From: CBCXVS01 sp965178525
GTDB lineage: Bacteria > Tectomicrobia > Entotheonellia > Entotheonellales > Entotheonellaceae
Length of the DNA stretch: 28,216 nucleotides
Direction: 5' to 3'
NCBI GenBank assembly: GCA_965178525.1
Contig: CBCXVS010000064.1
Span: forward strand, 1 to 28,216
Part shown: positions 18,149 through 25,395 of the stretch, piece after piece
How positions within the stretch are numbered: position 1 is the stretch's first letter
Layout of the letters: each line of letters opens with the position of its first letter
Position numbers and translations under genes: made by a program
The notes under the pieces: generated by a model
What the model saw: the letters and a program-made list of their open reading frames with translations, nothing else
What the model was told of the DNA's origin: nothing
Database searches by the model: none

Positions 18149-18385
18149 GCATGCCACATGTGCTTGACGGTATGACCTGTAGACGGGAATGCCAGCGAAT
18201 AGCCAGCGACAGGTAGGGGAACAAAGACAAAGGGCCTCGAAGGAACAAGAGGGGGCTGCAATCATGATCGTATTTCCCCTGATTGACTTGGTAAGCGTGC
18301 CGTTTTGTACCTCCTGTGGTTTGCTCGTAAGTGCCCGAACAAAACTAAATTCATATTTTTCCTCTGGAAAAACGATGTCGCTCAT
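18149..18385 (-). CDS. Possible small Cys-containing ORF, cut by gap
   Basis: From ATG 18385 the minus strand reads a hydrophilic N-terminal half (MSDIVFPEEKYEFSFVR) followed by a C-terminal half with five Cys (APSCSFEALCLCSPTC and a final Cys), 79 codons before the N run. The layout is reminiscent of a leader-plus-core peptide, but no good ribosome binding site precedes this ATG. The frame beyond the gap is unknown, and it lies in what should be the promoter region of the regulator. It may be chance. Confidence 0.25.
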
Positions 18386-18494
18386 TTTGTCCGGGAACTG
18401 ACACATGCTCCTGCGTCGAATTGGCGCATTGTAGCATAGCCATGACATTTTTCTGAGAGGAAATTATGCCTTCGTTCATCAAGCGCTCACAAGC

Positions 18495-19448
18495 TCACCA
18501 CGACCTCTGCGTGCCGATGGCGTGAAACGATGCGCCTTCCACCTCAGAGCCGCGGATAATCGTGAACCAGGGACACCCGAAGCGCACGCTTCCCACCCGG
18601 CGCTCGACCACTTGCGGGAGGTATGAGAGCTTCGGCTCAAGCTGGGCGATTTGTTTGCGGGCTCGATAAATGTGGATGTTCAAATGGGGCGGATCGAGAT
18701 CGAGCATGTGCGACAGATCTTCCAGTTCGATCCAGCCCTGTTCGTTTGGATCGACCCGGTTTTGCATGTCGTCCAAACGGCGGCGGGCGAGCGTGAGCAG
18801 AAGATAGTGGTGCGCGCGTTCGCCCAAGTCAAACGTCGCGTGGCCTCGGATGAGCTTCAAGAACATGTGTTCCTCATCCAAACTCACGTCAAAACGGAAC
18901 GTGATGTCATCGGTCGATCCGCGCGGCCCCTCGGTTTGCACCGGCGTGGTCTCGATCGCTTCGGCGTCATAAAACTTCCACAGGTTTTGTCCGTGGCGGA
19001 TGACATCGCCGTCATGGAGCGGCATCACGCCGTCGGCGCGTTCACAAAGCCATTGCCCACGCGCCAATACATACAGAGAAATTTCCGGGTTTTGCTCGTC
19101 CGGAAGACTGTAAAACGTGTCCAGTTCAATGGCCGTTTGATCTTCGTTTAGAGGAATGAGGACTGTCTTAGGCGCTTTCAAATCCGACACCCGCTAGGTG
19201 GCCGCTTCCGAGTCTCCGAACTTGATCGTCATGCCCGCTTGGAGCGTCGTGCTTTTACCATAGGTCAGGTGTTGATCGTCCACCCAAGTGCCATTGCGGC
19301 TGAGGTCGAGGACGACCCAGTGTGCGCCCTCCCAACGAATAGCGGCATGGATGTGAGAGACATCCGGGCTCTGAAGCCATGTGTCAACGCTCGATTGACG
19401 CCTCCCAAACGTGTGATGTGCACGCAAAACAATCGTGGTCCCCAACAT
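18495..19448 (-). pseudogene. FHA domain/winged-helix regulator, split by TAG, start lost at IS copy A
   Basis: The N-terminal part is a forkhead-associated domain that binds phosphothreonine: GRRQ, SHIHAAIRWEG and DLSRNGTWVDDQ carry the conserved Gly-Arg, Ser/His and Asn-Gly-Thr. After FGDSEAAT comes TAG (19194-19196), then RVSDLKAPKTVLIPL in the same frame. Related proteins have Trp at that place ('FGD...W.L.D'), so TGG to TAG is likely. The C-terminal part holds LTLARRRLDDMQ and GWIELEDLSHMLDLDPPHLN, a winged helix seen in FHA-linked regulators. The frame also stays open upstream of ATG 19448 (LLHNPMLGTTI) into the IS, and no binding site precedes that ATG, so IS copy A probably removed the original start. 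Confidence 0.78.
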
Positions 19449-19461
19449 GGGGTTGTGTAAT

Positions 19462-20468
19462 AGGGTTGTTCCCCAATAGTTAATGAGGTAGGCTATCCTC
19501 CCCCAAACGATGGAGGGAGCCCAGCCAGGTCATTGGTTATCCGAGATGATCGGCAGATGAAAGCCTTAACCGGTGTGTCTCAGACGCAATTTGACTTCTT
19601 GCTGCCCGCCTTCAGCCACGTCTATCAACAGGCTCAGCAAAAACGCTATGAGGAGGGTGTCCAAGCTGGCAAACGCAGCCGAAAGCCGGGTGCAGGTATC
19701 AAAGGCAAATTACCCACTCTGTCAGACAAACTCCTGTTCGTTCTATATTATTACAAGACGTATCCGACGTTTGATGTTCTTGGTGCACAATTTGGTATGG
19801 TACGTTCGAAAGCGAATGAAAATCTCCATAAGCTCTCTCCCATCCTGTATGACACGTTAGTGCAGTTAGACCTCATGCCTTATCGAGAGTTGAAGACCCC
19901 AGAGTCGTTGAGGGAGGCGTTGTCAGGTGTGGATCAACTGATTATTGATGCGACTGAAAGAAGCTATCGCCGGTCACAAGATGAGACGACCCAACGTGAA
20001 CACTATAGTGGTAAAAAAAAGCCATACGCTGAAAAATACAGTGATGTCGATGCCGGATAAATGGATCGTCTTTCTGGGCCGTACGTTTAGTGGTCACAAC
20101 CATGATTACAGCATGTTAAAACAAGAGTTCCCACCGGACTTAGACCGGTTTAGTGACGTAGAAGTTTGGGTGCACCTGGGTTATCAGGGGATTCAGTCGG
20201 ACTACAAAGGCGAAATGCTTGAGATTCCACACAAGAAACCCCGGAAGAGCAAGACGAATCCGACTCCAGAATTGACGGCGGAGCAGCAGGCGGCGAATTA
20301 TGCCGTGAGTCAAGTTCGCATCTTGATCGAACATGCCATCGGCGGTATGAAGCGTTTCAACATTTTGGTGCAGCGTTTCCGCAACCGCAAAGATCACTTT
20401 GAGGATGATTCGGTGGGCATCTGGGCTGGGCTAGGGAACCTGATCTTATGCTATTGAGGAACAACTCT
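19462..20468 (+). mobile_element. IS5-like insertion sequence, copy A (complete)
   Basis: 1007 bp, with AGGGTTGTTCCCCAATAG at the left and the complement of AGAGTTGTTCCTCAATAG at the right. Its left flank is AAT, the same triplet duplicated around copies B and C, but the right flank is GTT, so no target duplication exists. It lies in inverted orientation to copy B 1038 bp away. One junction has therefore been rearranged after insertion, most simply by an adjacent deletion that removed the start of the FHA gene and whatever preceded the TOMM locus. Confidence 0.95.
19533..20457 (+). CDS. IS5-like transposase, two overlapping frames joined at an A8 run (copy A)
   Basis: Frame 1 (19533-20060) holds the helix-turn-helix and first catalytic part: FDFLLPAFSHVYQQ and DQLIIDATERSYRR (first Asp). 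Frame 2 (open to the TAA-less start side, ending 20457) holds GRTFSGHNHDY, WVHLGYQGI and LIEHAIGGMKRF (the Glu). The homology moves from frame 1 to frame 2 at eight A residues, 20013-20020 (HYSGKKK to SHTLKNT). The needed shift is +1 (or one A fewer), which fits transcript slippage better than classical -1 shifting. Joined length is about 307 aa. The residue before LGYQG is normally Asp (the second catalytic acid) but is His in copies A and B. Start: TTG 19533 or ATG 19557, neither with a clear binding site. Confidence 0.85.
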
Positions 20469-20529
20469 GTTGATGGTCATGCTTCTCTGGCCGAGGGTAC
20501 CTGGGATCAACCCAATCCAGGAGACGTGG

Positions 20530-20550
20530 AGCCAGAAACGATCTCTGGCT
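20530..20550 (+). promoter_or_regulatory. Small hairpin upstream of the TOMM precursor
   Basis: AGCCAGA and TCTGGCT form a perfect 7-bp stem with a 7-nt loop, followed by GTTT, 35 bp before the precursor start. It could act as a weak terminator for transcription coming out of IS copy A or as a leader hairpin. No strong T-run, so low certainty. Confidence 0.3.
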
Positions 20551-20584
20551 GTTTCGCATCACCTATTTCAAAAGGGGAACCCAC

Positions 20585-21154
20585 ATGCCTAGTGAGCATC
20601 TCGTGGAATTTAGAACGGCCTACTTACGCGCGATTGCAAAGGCCTGGAGGGACGATGATTTTCGCGAGGAACTGCTGAACAATGACAACAATGCGTTTGA
20701 TCTGTTAGGGAGATTTGGTTTTGACTCCCCATGGGCGAAGTTGGAACTCAAGATTGTGGATAGCGAGGACAGGTGGGATCCGGTCAAGACGGGGGGTTGG
20801 GTTGGTGGTGCGCATGATAAGATTGTCGTCAGGCTGCCACGGGCGCCTGGGCCTTATAAAGAGCATTTATGGCCTGCGGCACTCGCGGCTTATTACCAGA
20901 AATTTTCCACGTTTTTGGGGCCTTTGAAGGATAACTTTGCGCCGCCTACTGACGGGCTGGGCGTAGGGGGACCCGAGAATTTTCTGAACTTTGGCGCGAT
21001 AACCATACGCGCGTTGGCCCTTGGGTGGAACGACTCCCAATTTTGGGAGCTCTTGATGGATGGTGAGAGTGCCCTGCCGGCTTTGCAGCAATATCTGGGA
21101 TACGAAAACCCATGGAACTTCAATATTGTTTTTGCAAAGAGTTACGATTTCTAA
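20585..21154 (+). CDS. TOMM precursor-like protein with two nitrile-hydratase-leader-like repeats, 189 aa
   Basis: The ATG at 20585 follows AAAGGGGAA (7 nt). Two related segments occur: residues 8-57 (FRTAYLRAIAKAWRDDDFRE, FGFDSPWAKLELKIVDSE) and residues 135-186 (NFGAITIRALALGWNDSQFW, LGYENPWNFNIVFAKS). Each has the R-A-I/L-A-x-x-W-x-D pattern followed by a beta-type 'PW..N/L.I..' segment seen in nitrile-hydratase-like leader peptides (NHLP). The layout recalls the Burkholderia BMA_0021/BMA_0022 type of TOMM precursor, from memory. The middle (60-130) is Gly/Pro-rich. The protein has no Cys and no typical C-terminal core, so it may be a stand-alone leader or carrier for the small ORF that follows in the same frame. 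Modification would need the E1-like/YcaO gene downstream, which is broken. Confidence 0.8.
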   Translation: MPSEHLVEFRTAYLRAIAKAWRDDDFREELLNNDNNAFDLLGRFGFDSPWAKLELKIVDSEDRWDPVKTGGWVGGAHDKIVVRLPRAPGPYKEHLWPAALAAYYQKFSTFLGPLKDNFAPPTDGLGVGGPENFLNFGAITIRALALGWNDSQFWELLMDGESALPALQQYLGYENPWNFNIVFAKSYDF

Positions 21155-21172
21155 GGGGAACCCGATGACAAC

Positions 21173-21316
21173 ATGGGGTTTAATTGGACTTGTTTGGCTA
21201 AGAACACCATCTATATGAGTTACCCGAAAAATCCCGGAGATGATATGAGTTTGCGGGCCATCGCGCTCACTTCTTATAACAGCTCTGGTCCTCAGTACCC
21301 GTTCACTTGCATTTAG
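21173..21316 (+). CDS. Candidate TOMM core peptide, 47 aa
   Basis: The frame from ATG 21173 to TAG 21314-21316 encodes MGFNWTCLAKNTIYMSYPKN and ends SGPQYPFTCI, rich in Ser, Thr, Tyr and with Cys at 7 and 46, residues that cyclodehydratases turn into azoles. It is in the same frame as the 189-aa gene and starts 18 bp after its TAA, so it could be a separate gene or the former C-terminus of a longer precursor. AAGGGG lies 14 nt before ATG 21173 but at normal spacing before another ATG at 21165, whose frame stops after 17 codons. A one-base change between the two ATGs may therefore have put the start out of frame. Protein-like composition and position make it real coding sequence in my view; activity is open. 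Confidence 0.55.
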   Translation: MGFNWTCLAKNTIYMSYPKNPGDDMSLRAIALTSYNSSGPQYPFTCI

Positions 21317-21409
21317 TGATGGTTGTGGTGATGGCGCCGTGTTCGGCTAGCTATGCGTGAACGGACACGGCAACTCTGCAATGGCTTGTTGCTCGAATCG
21401 TCATGAACT

Positions 21410-21506
21410 ATGGGTGAATTCAACACGCTGCACTGGAACCCTCGGTTTGATTAACGTTACCCACAGAAGACCAACTCCTTTTGGTCAGTGAGACCGAGTC
21501 TTTATT
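21410..21506 (+). pseudogene. 5' fragment of TOMM E1-like (leader-binding) domain
   Basis: From ATG 21410 the frame reads MGEFNTLHWNPRFD, then needs a one-base insertion near 21449-21452 to continue as LTLPTEDQLLLVSETESLF up to IS copy B. This is the usual beginning of the TOMM precursor leader-binding (ocin-ThiF-like) protein, whose wHTH-like domain recognises the leader peptide. Without the correction the frame stops at TAA. No strong ribosome binding site precedes ATG 21410. Joined to 22517 onward after removing the element and one ATT, it continues as FQGDAYQHLFVQIDGARSI without interruption. Confidence 0.75.
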
Positions 21507-22513
21507 AGAGTTGTTCCTCAATAGCATAAGATCAGGTTCCCTAGCCCAGCCCAGATGCCCACCGAATCATCCTCAAAGTGATCTTTGCGGTTGCGGAAAC
21601 GCTGCACCAAAATGTTGAAACGCTTCATACCGCCGATGGCATGTTCGATCAAGATGCGAACTTGACTCACGGCATAATTCGCCGCCTGCTGCTCCGCCGT
21701 CAATTCTGGAGTCGGATTCGTCTTGCTCTTCCGGGGTTTCTTGTGTGGAATCTCAAGCATTTCGCCTTTGTAGTCCGACTGAATCCCCTGATAACCCAGG
21801 TGCACCCAAACTTCTACGTCACTAAACCGGTCTAAGTCCGGTGGGAACTCTTGTTTTAACATGCTGTAATCATGGTTGTGACCACTAAACGTACGGCCCA
21901 GAAAGACGATCCATTTATCCGGCATCGACATCACTGTATTTTTCAGCGTATGGCTTTTTTTTACCACTATAGTGTTCACGTTGGGTCGTCTCATCTTGTG
22001 ACCGGCGATAGCTTCTTTCAGTCGCATCAATAATCAGTTGATCCACACCTGACAACGCCTCCCTCAACGACTCTGGGGTCTTCAACTCTCGATAAGGCAT
22101 GAGGTCTAACTGCACTAACGTGTCATACAGGATGGGAGAGAGCTTATGGAGATTTTCATTCGCTTTCGAACGTACCATACCAAATTGTGCACCAAGAACA
22201 TCAAACGTCGGATACGTCTTGTAATAATATAGAACGAACAGGAGTTTGTCTGACAGAGTGGGTAATTTGCCTTTGATACCTGCACCCGGCTTTCGGCTGC
22301 GTTTGCCAGCTTGGACACCCTCCTCATAGCGTTTTTGCTGAGCCTGTTGATAGACGTGGCTGAAGGCGGGCAGCAAGAAGTCAAATTGCGTCTGAGACAC
22401 ACCGGTTAAGGCTTTCATCTGCCGATCATCTCGGATAACCAATGACCTGGCTGGGCTCCCTCCATCGTTTGGGGGAGGATAGCCTACCTCATTAACTATT
22501 GGGGAACAACCCT
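21507..22513 (-). mobile_element. IS5-like insertion sequence, copy B (complete), in the TOMM E1-like gene
   Basis: 1007 bp, inverted relative to copy A and apparently identical to it, with the same 18-bp terminal repeats. Flanked by ATT at 21504-21506 and 22514-22516, a clean 3-bp target duplication, so this is a simple and recent insertion. It separates about 33 codons of the E1-like domain from the rest. Confidence 0.96.
21518..22442 (-). CDS. IS5-like transposase, two frames joined at an A8 run (copy B)
   Basis: Same product as in copy A: frame 1 at 22442-21915 and frame 2 ending at 21518, joined at the eight-T run (A8 on the coding strand) at about 21955-21962. The A8 length and the His in WVHLGYQG are the same as in copy A, so the frame change is a property of the element and not a sequencing slip in one copy. 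Confidence 0.85.
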
Positions 22514-23354
22514 ATTCTTCCAAGGTGATGCCTACCAGCATCTCTTTGTCCAAATCGACGGCGCCCGGTCGATCATGGAGGTCCTCGCCCCCGTGGCGGA
22601 TCTCGGACAACAAGCCGCCCTCCTGCTCGTCATTGACCAGTTGATGGCAGACGGCTTTCTGGAAGAGCGAAACGCTTTACCACACACGGCGCGATATCAT
22701 CAACCCGACTTTGATGCCGCACCGGTGATGGCACGCGACAGCGGCGGCAACTTGAACCTCACCATCCTTTCTCAATTTGAAAACCGGACACTTTTAACGC
22801 AATGGGCGAGCGATTTACAGGTGCGGCATCCCATCAACGTGGTCATCGCCGATGATTATCTCGACCCCAGACTGGCTGCGATCAATCGCTGGCAGCTGCA
22901 GCAATGTCGTCCGTGGCTGTTGATCAAACTCACCGGTGCGCAACCCTTGATTGGCCCTTATTTCACCCCGGGTGAGGCCGGAGCCCCATGTTGGAGCTGC
23001 CTAGCTGTGCGGTTGCGCTATAACCAGCCGGTGCGGCTGTGGCTGCAAGGGGAGGCGCAAGCGGACACCCGCCCGGTGCCGATACGCTATGACGCGGATA
23101 CGGTCACACGTGTGGCGGCCATGGCTGCAGTGCTGGCGCAACCCCTCCTGGATCGCCGGTTCGGGTATGGCTTGCACGCCATCGATGCGGAGGGTGGGAC
23201 ATCGACTGAGCACCCCGTCACCCATCGTCCGCAGTGTGCTACATGTGGCGACCCCTATCTGTTCACCCAACGCAGCGCCGCGGCCGTCGCCCTGCAGGCG
23301 AGTCCGAAAACCTACGCGCAGGATGGCGGTTTTCGATCTCGAACGCCGGCGTAG
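22514..23354 (+). pseudogene. TOMM E1-like (leader-binding, ThiF-like) domain, 3' fragment
   Basis: Continues the domain begun at 21410: FFQGDAYQHLF, the leader-binding wHTH-like part, followed by the E1-like fold. Two zinc-type cysteine pairs are present, CWSCLAVRLRYNQP and CATCGDPYLF, as in TOMM cyclodehydratase partner proteins. The end, DGGFRSRTPA, then TAG (23352-23354), then TLEVLQPIISPLTG in the same frame, matches the linker of fused E1-YcaO (SagD/TruD-like) proteins, where a Gln or Glu is expected at the stop. So the fragment is the front half of an ancestral fusion. The first ATG here (22575) has no ribosome binding site. An E1 domain lacking its first strands would not bind the leader. 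Confidence 0.85.
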
Positions 23355-23357
23355 ACA

Positions 23358-24590
23358 TTGGAGGTCCTACAACCCATCATCAGTCCGCTAACGGGCGTGA
23401 TGCACGATGTTGACGCACTGCCGGAGCAGAGCGCAGGAGGCGTCACCATCTATCGGTCTTTGTTTTTTAAAACGCCCTGGACAACGCCGCGTCTCGATCG
23501 CGACAGTTTTACGCAAATCTCATTGGGGAAAGGGGTGTCGAAGGAACAATCCCAAATCAGTGCGCTGTGTGAGTCGGTCGAGCGCTACGCCGCCCAGTAC
23601 CAGGGAGATGAACTGAAACGTTTCGGACTCGCCAGCCAATTGGACGCCCGGGCGGTACGACCGCATGTCCTCGCGCCTTTCAGCGCGCGTCAATACCAAC
23701 AGTTTCGTGACCCTCAGCATCCCAAGTACCAGACCCGGCAAGCGGTCGCACCCCATGAGATGGAGACGCCACTGCACTGGACGTTAGGCCACTCGCTCAC
23801 CCGGTCCGAGCCGGTTTATGTGCCCTTGACCTATTGCTATGCCAACACGCCGTTTGAAGACGAGCGCTATGTGCGGTTTGACTCCAATGGCTGTGCGGCC
23901 GGGAACACGCTGGAAGAGGCGATCCTTCAGGGCTTTTTAGAACTCGTCGAGCGCGATGCCGTGGCGATTTGGTGGTACAACCAAATACCGCGTCCCTCGG
24001 TGGATATCGCCGGCCTACCCACGGAACCAATGCGGCCGTTGCGCGCGAGCCTGGATGGCGCCTGGAATTATTGGGTGTTGGACTTGACGCACGATCTCGG
24101 TATTCCCGTGATGGCTGCCATTGGCCGCCATCTGGAGGCCAGCGCCTATCGCCTGGGATTTGGTTGTCATTTGGACCCCAGCCTCGCGTGCCTCCGGGCT
24201 CTGACCGAGCTGTGTCAACTCATCGCCATCGGCGACCGAGGCGCGGCGGCGTTTGATTTTAGCCAGATGGCTTCGCAACCGTATTTGCTGCCCAAAGCGG
24301 GCACAGCGCCGACTCGCCTATCCGATGCCGATGTCCTCGACCACGCCGATATTCAAGACGACGTGCGCGACTGCGTGGCGCGTGCGGCCGGGTTGGAGCT
24401 TGAAACGATTGTGGTCAATGACACGCGTCCGGACTTGCCGCTTCATACGGTCAAAGTCATTGTCCCCGGCTTTTGTCATATCTGGCCCCGGCTCGGCACC
24501 GAGCGCCTCTACACCGTGCCTCTCGCCCTGGGATGGCACAGCACTCGCCTGCAAGAGCAGCAACTCAATCCGCTGGCCCTGTTTCTGTGA
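23358..24590 (+). CDS. YcaO cyclodehydratase domain
   Basis: YcaO proteins use ATP to activate the backbone amide so that Cys/Ser/Thr cyclise to azolines. ATP/Mg-binding motifs are present: SLGKGVSKEQSQ, ALCESVERYAAQ (ESxER) and GNTLEEAILQGFLELVERDA. The end, LQEQQLNPLALFL, sits where many TOMM YcaO proteins have a Pro-rich PxPxP tail; only one Pro remains. It is in frame with the E1-like part, separated only by TAG at 23352. As a separate gene it would have to start at TTG 23358 or ATG 23400, neither with a good ribosome binding site. The catalytic domain itself appears intact at about 410 aa. Confidence 0.88.
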   Translation: MEVLQPIISPLTGVMHDVDALPEQSAGGVTIYRSLFFKTPWTTPRLDRDSFTQISLGKGVSKEQSQISALCESVERYAAQYQGDELKRFGLASQLDARAVRPHVLAPFSARQYQQFRDPQHPKYQTRQAVAPHEMETPLHWTLGHSLTRSEPVYVPLTYCYANTPFEDERYVRFDSNGCAAGNTLEEAILQGFLELVERDAVAIWWYNQIPRPSVDIAGLPTEPMRPLRASLDGAWNYWVLDLTHDLGIPVMAAIGRHLEASAYRLGFGCHLDPSLACLRALTELCQLIAIGDRGAAAFDFSQMASQPYLLPKAGTAPTRLSDADVLDHADIQDDVRDCVARAAGLELETIVVNDTRPDLPLHTVKVIVPGFCHIWPRLGTERLYTVPLALGWHSTRLQEQQLNPLALFL

Positions 24591-24740
24591 GCCTTATTTC
24601 TTTCATCACGACATGTCGGGGTGACCAGGTGAGCAGGGTGGCGTGCCTCCTTACAAGTCTGTCGTCATAAATGTATTGTCTCAGGCGTGAAGGTTGTTGG
24701 AAATGATTTTGTCCTACCGTGTTCTCATTTTATATCGTAT

Positions 24741-24780
24741 CGTGTAATGGTCTGTAATTGAGTGTAATTAAGTGTAATTG
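24741..24780 (+). repeat. Four 10-bp tandem repeats (operator-like)
   Basis: CGTGTAATGG, TCTGTAATTG, AGTGTAATTA and AGTGTAATTG follow each other without spacer, sharing the core TGTAAT at an exact 10-bp period. Sites recurring once per helical turn just upstream of a promoter suggest cooperative protein binding on one DNA face. Confidence 0.65.
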
Positions 24781-24804
24781 TTAAGATGAAAAATCTATTA
24801 TAAT
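24778..24804 (+). promoter_or_regulatory. Sigma70-type promoter
   Basis: A perfect -10 hexamer TATAAT at 24799-24804 is preceded, 15 bp upstream, by TTGTTA (24778-24783), a weak -35 overlapping the last tandem repeat. Predicted start near 24811, about 30 nt before the GTG at 24841. A poor -35 with adjacent tandem sites is typical of an activator-dependent promoter. Confidence 0.5.
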
Positions 24805-24840
24805 CTTTATAGAAATTGGTTAGAAAGGAGCAAATAGTTT

Positions 24841-25005
24841 GTGGATTTTAATATAGGGAAAGAGATATATAGCATTATTGTACAACCCCACTTCACGACG
24901 AGTGCAATAGAAAGGAGTGACTCTGGTCAGGATAAGTGTGATGAGATATTACCAGTTCCATTAGCTAACGGCATTGCCCAAAGTGAATCGCGATCACTCG
25001 GCTGA
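24841..25005 (+). CDS. Possible small protein, 54 aa
   Basis: GTG 24841 follows AAAGGAG (10 nt) and lies about 37 bp after the TATAAT box, an arrangement that supports expression. The product starts VDFNIGKEIYSIIVQPHF and is mixed polar with a single Cys; no family recognised. The codon pattern is weak, so it may only be a short leader ORF for the genes downstream. Confidence 0.4.
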   Translation: MDFNIGKEIYSIIVQPHFTTSAIERSDSGQDKCDEILPVPLANGIAQSESRSLG

Positions 25006-25182
25006 TCCTGTAAACGGTTAGCGTTGCAGGTGCTCTGGCTGAACGCGCCATGTGTCGATGTGGTGCACGTTGGTAGGGCGTGTGGATTAAGGTGGATTGG
25101 TGTCTCTCCGTCTCCTTAACCTACTCGTTCTTATTGTCACTCTGCGACAGCTATGCTGTGCCCGGGTCTTGTAAGGAGTCAA

Positions 25183-25395
25183 ATGATGACTGTTTGTATG
25201 ACCGATTTCGTTCAAGGCTTTCCATTTCCCAAAGTGAAAGAAGGACCGGGTGTGGTGGTGAACCACGCCTTTACGATCACGGCTTCCGGTGGCGATACTG
25301 GCGACGGTATAACGGAAACGACGACGTGGAAATTTCGCTTCTCGGAATATGATGCCTTCAGTCGTTTTAGCTTCTTATTGGTGAGGTGTTTATGA
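25183..25395 (+). CDS. Small unknown protein, 70 aa
   Basis: ATG 25183 follows AAGGAG (4 nt); ATGs at 25186 and 25198 are alternatives. The protein has VQGFPFPKVKEGPGVVVNHA and a beta-rich, Thr/Gly-rich middle (TITASGGDTGDGITETTTW). I do not recognise it. Its TGA overlaps the next start as ATGA (25392-25395), so translation is coupled to the lipoprotein gene. Confidence 0.6.
   Translation: MMTVCMTDFVQGFPFPKVKEGPGVVVNHAFTITASGGDTGDGITETTTWKFRFSEYDAFSRFSFLLVRCL

Larger units (their letters stand above)
24591..24840. other. AT-rich intergenic region with promoter
   Basis: Composition changes abruptly after the YcaO stop. Apart from the tandem repeats and promoter at 24741-24804, no gene is seen. 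No clear terminator hairpin follows YcaO. Confidence 0.5.

Noticed and set aside
20013..20020. Classical -1 programmed ribosomal frameshift in the IS
   Set aside because: The second frame lies +1 relative to the first, so a -1 slip would enter the wrong frame; slippage of the transcript or +1 is needed.
20448..20678. Plus-strand frame from the IS end into the TOMM leader region
   Set aside because: It starts within the IS terminal part and overlaps the well-supported 20585 gene in another frame. A protein-like stretch (DQPNPGDVEPETISG) is noted, but there is no start, no homology and no natural end.
21333..21380. Hairpin GCCGTGT/ACACGGC as terminator between the 47-aa ORF and the E1-like start
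   Set aside because: A 7-bp stem with a long loop and no T-run; too weak to call.
24741..24780. CRISPR array
   Set aside because: The four 10-bp units have no spacers and are far too short; they look like operator sites. No other spaced repeats or cas genes were seen in the window.
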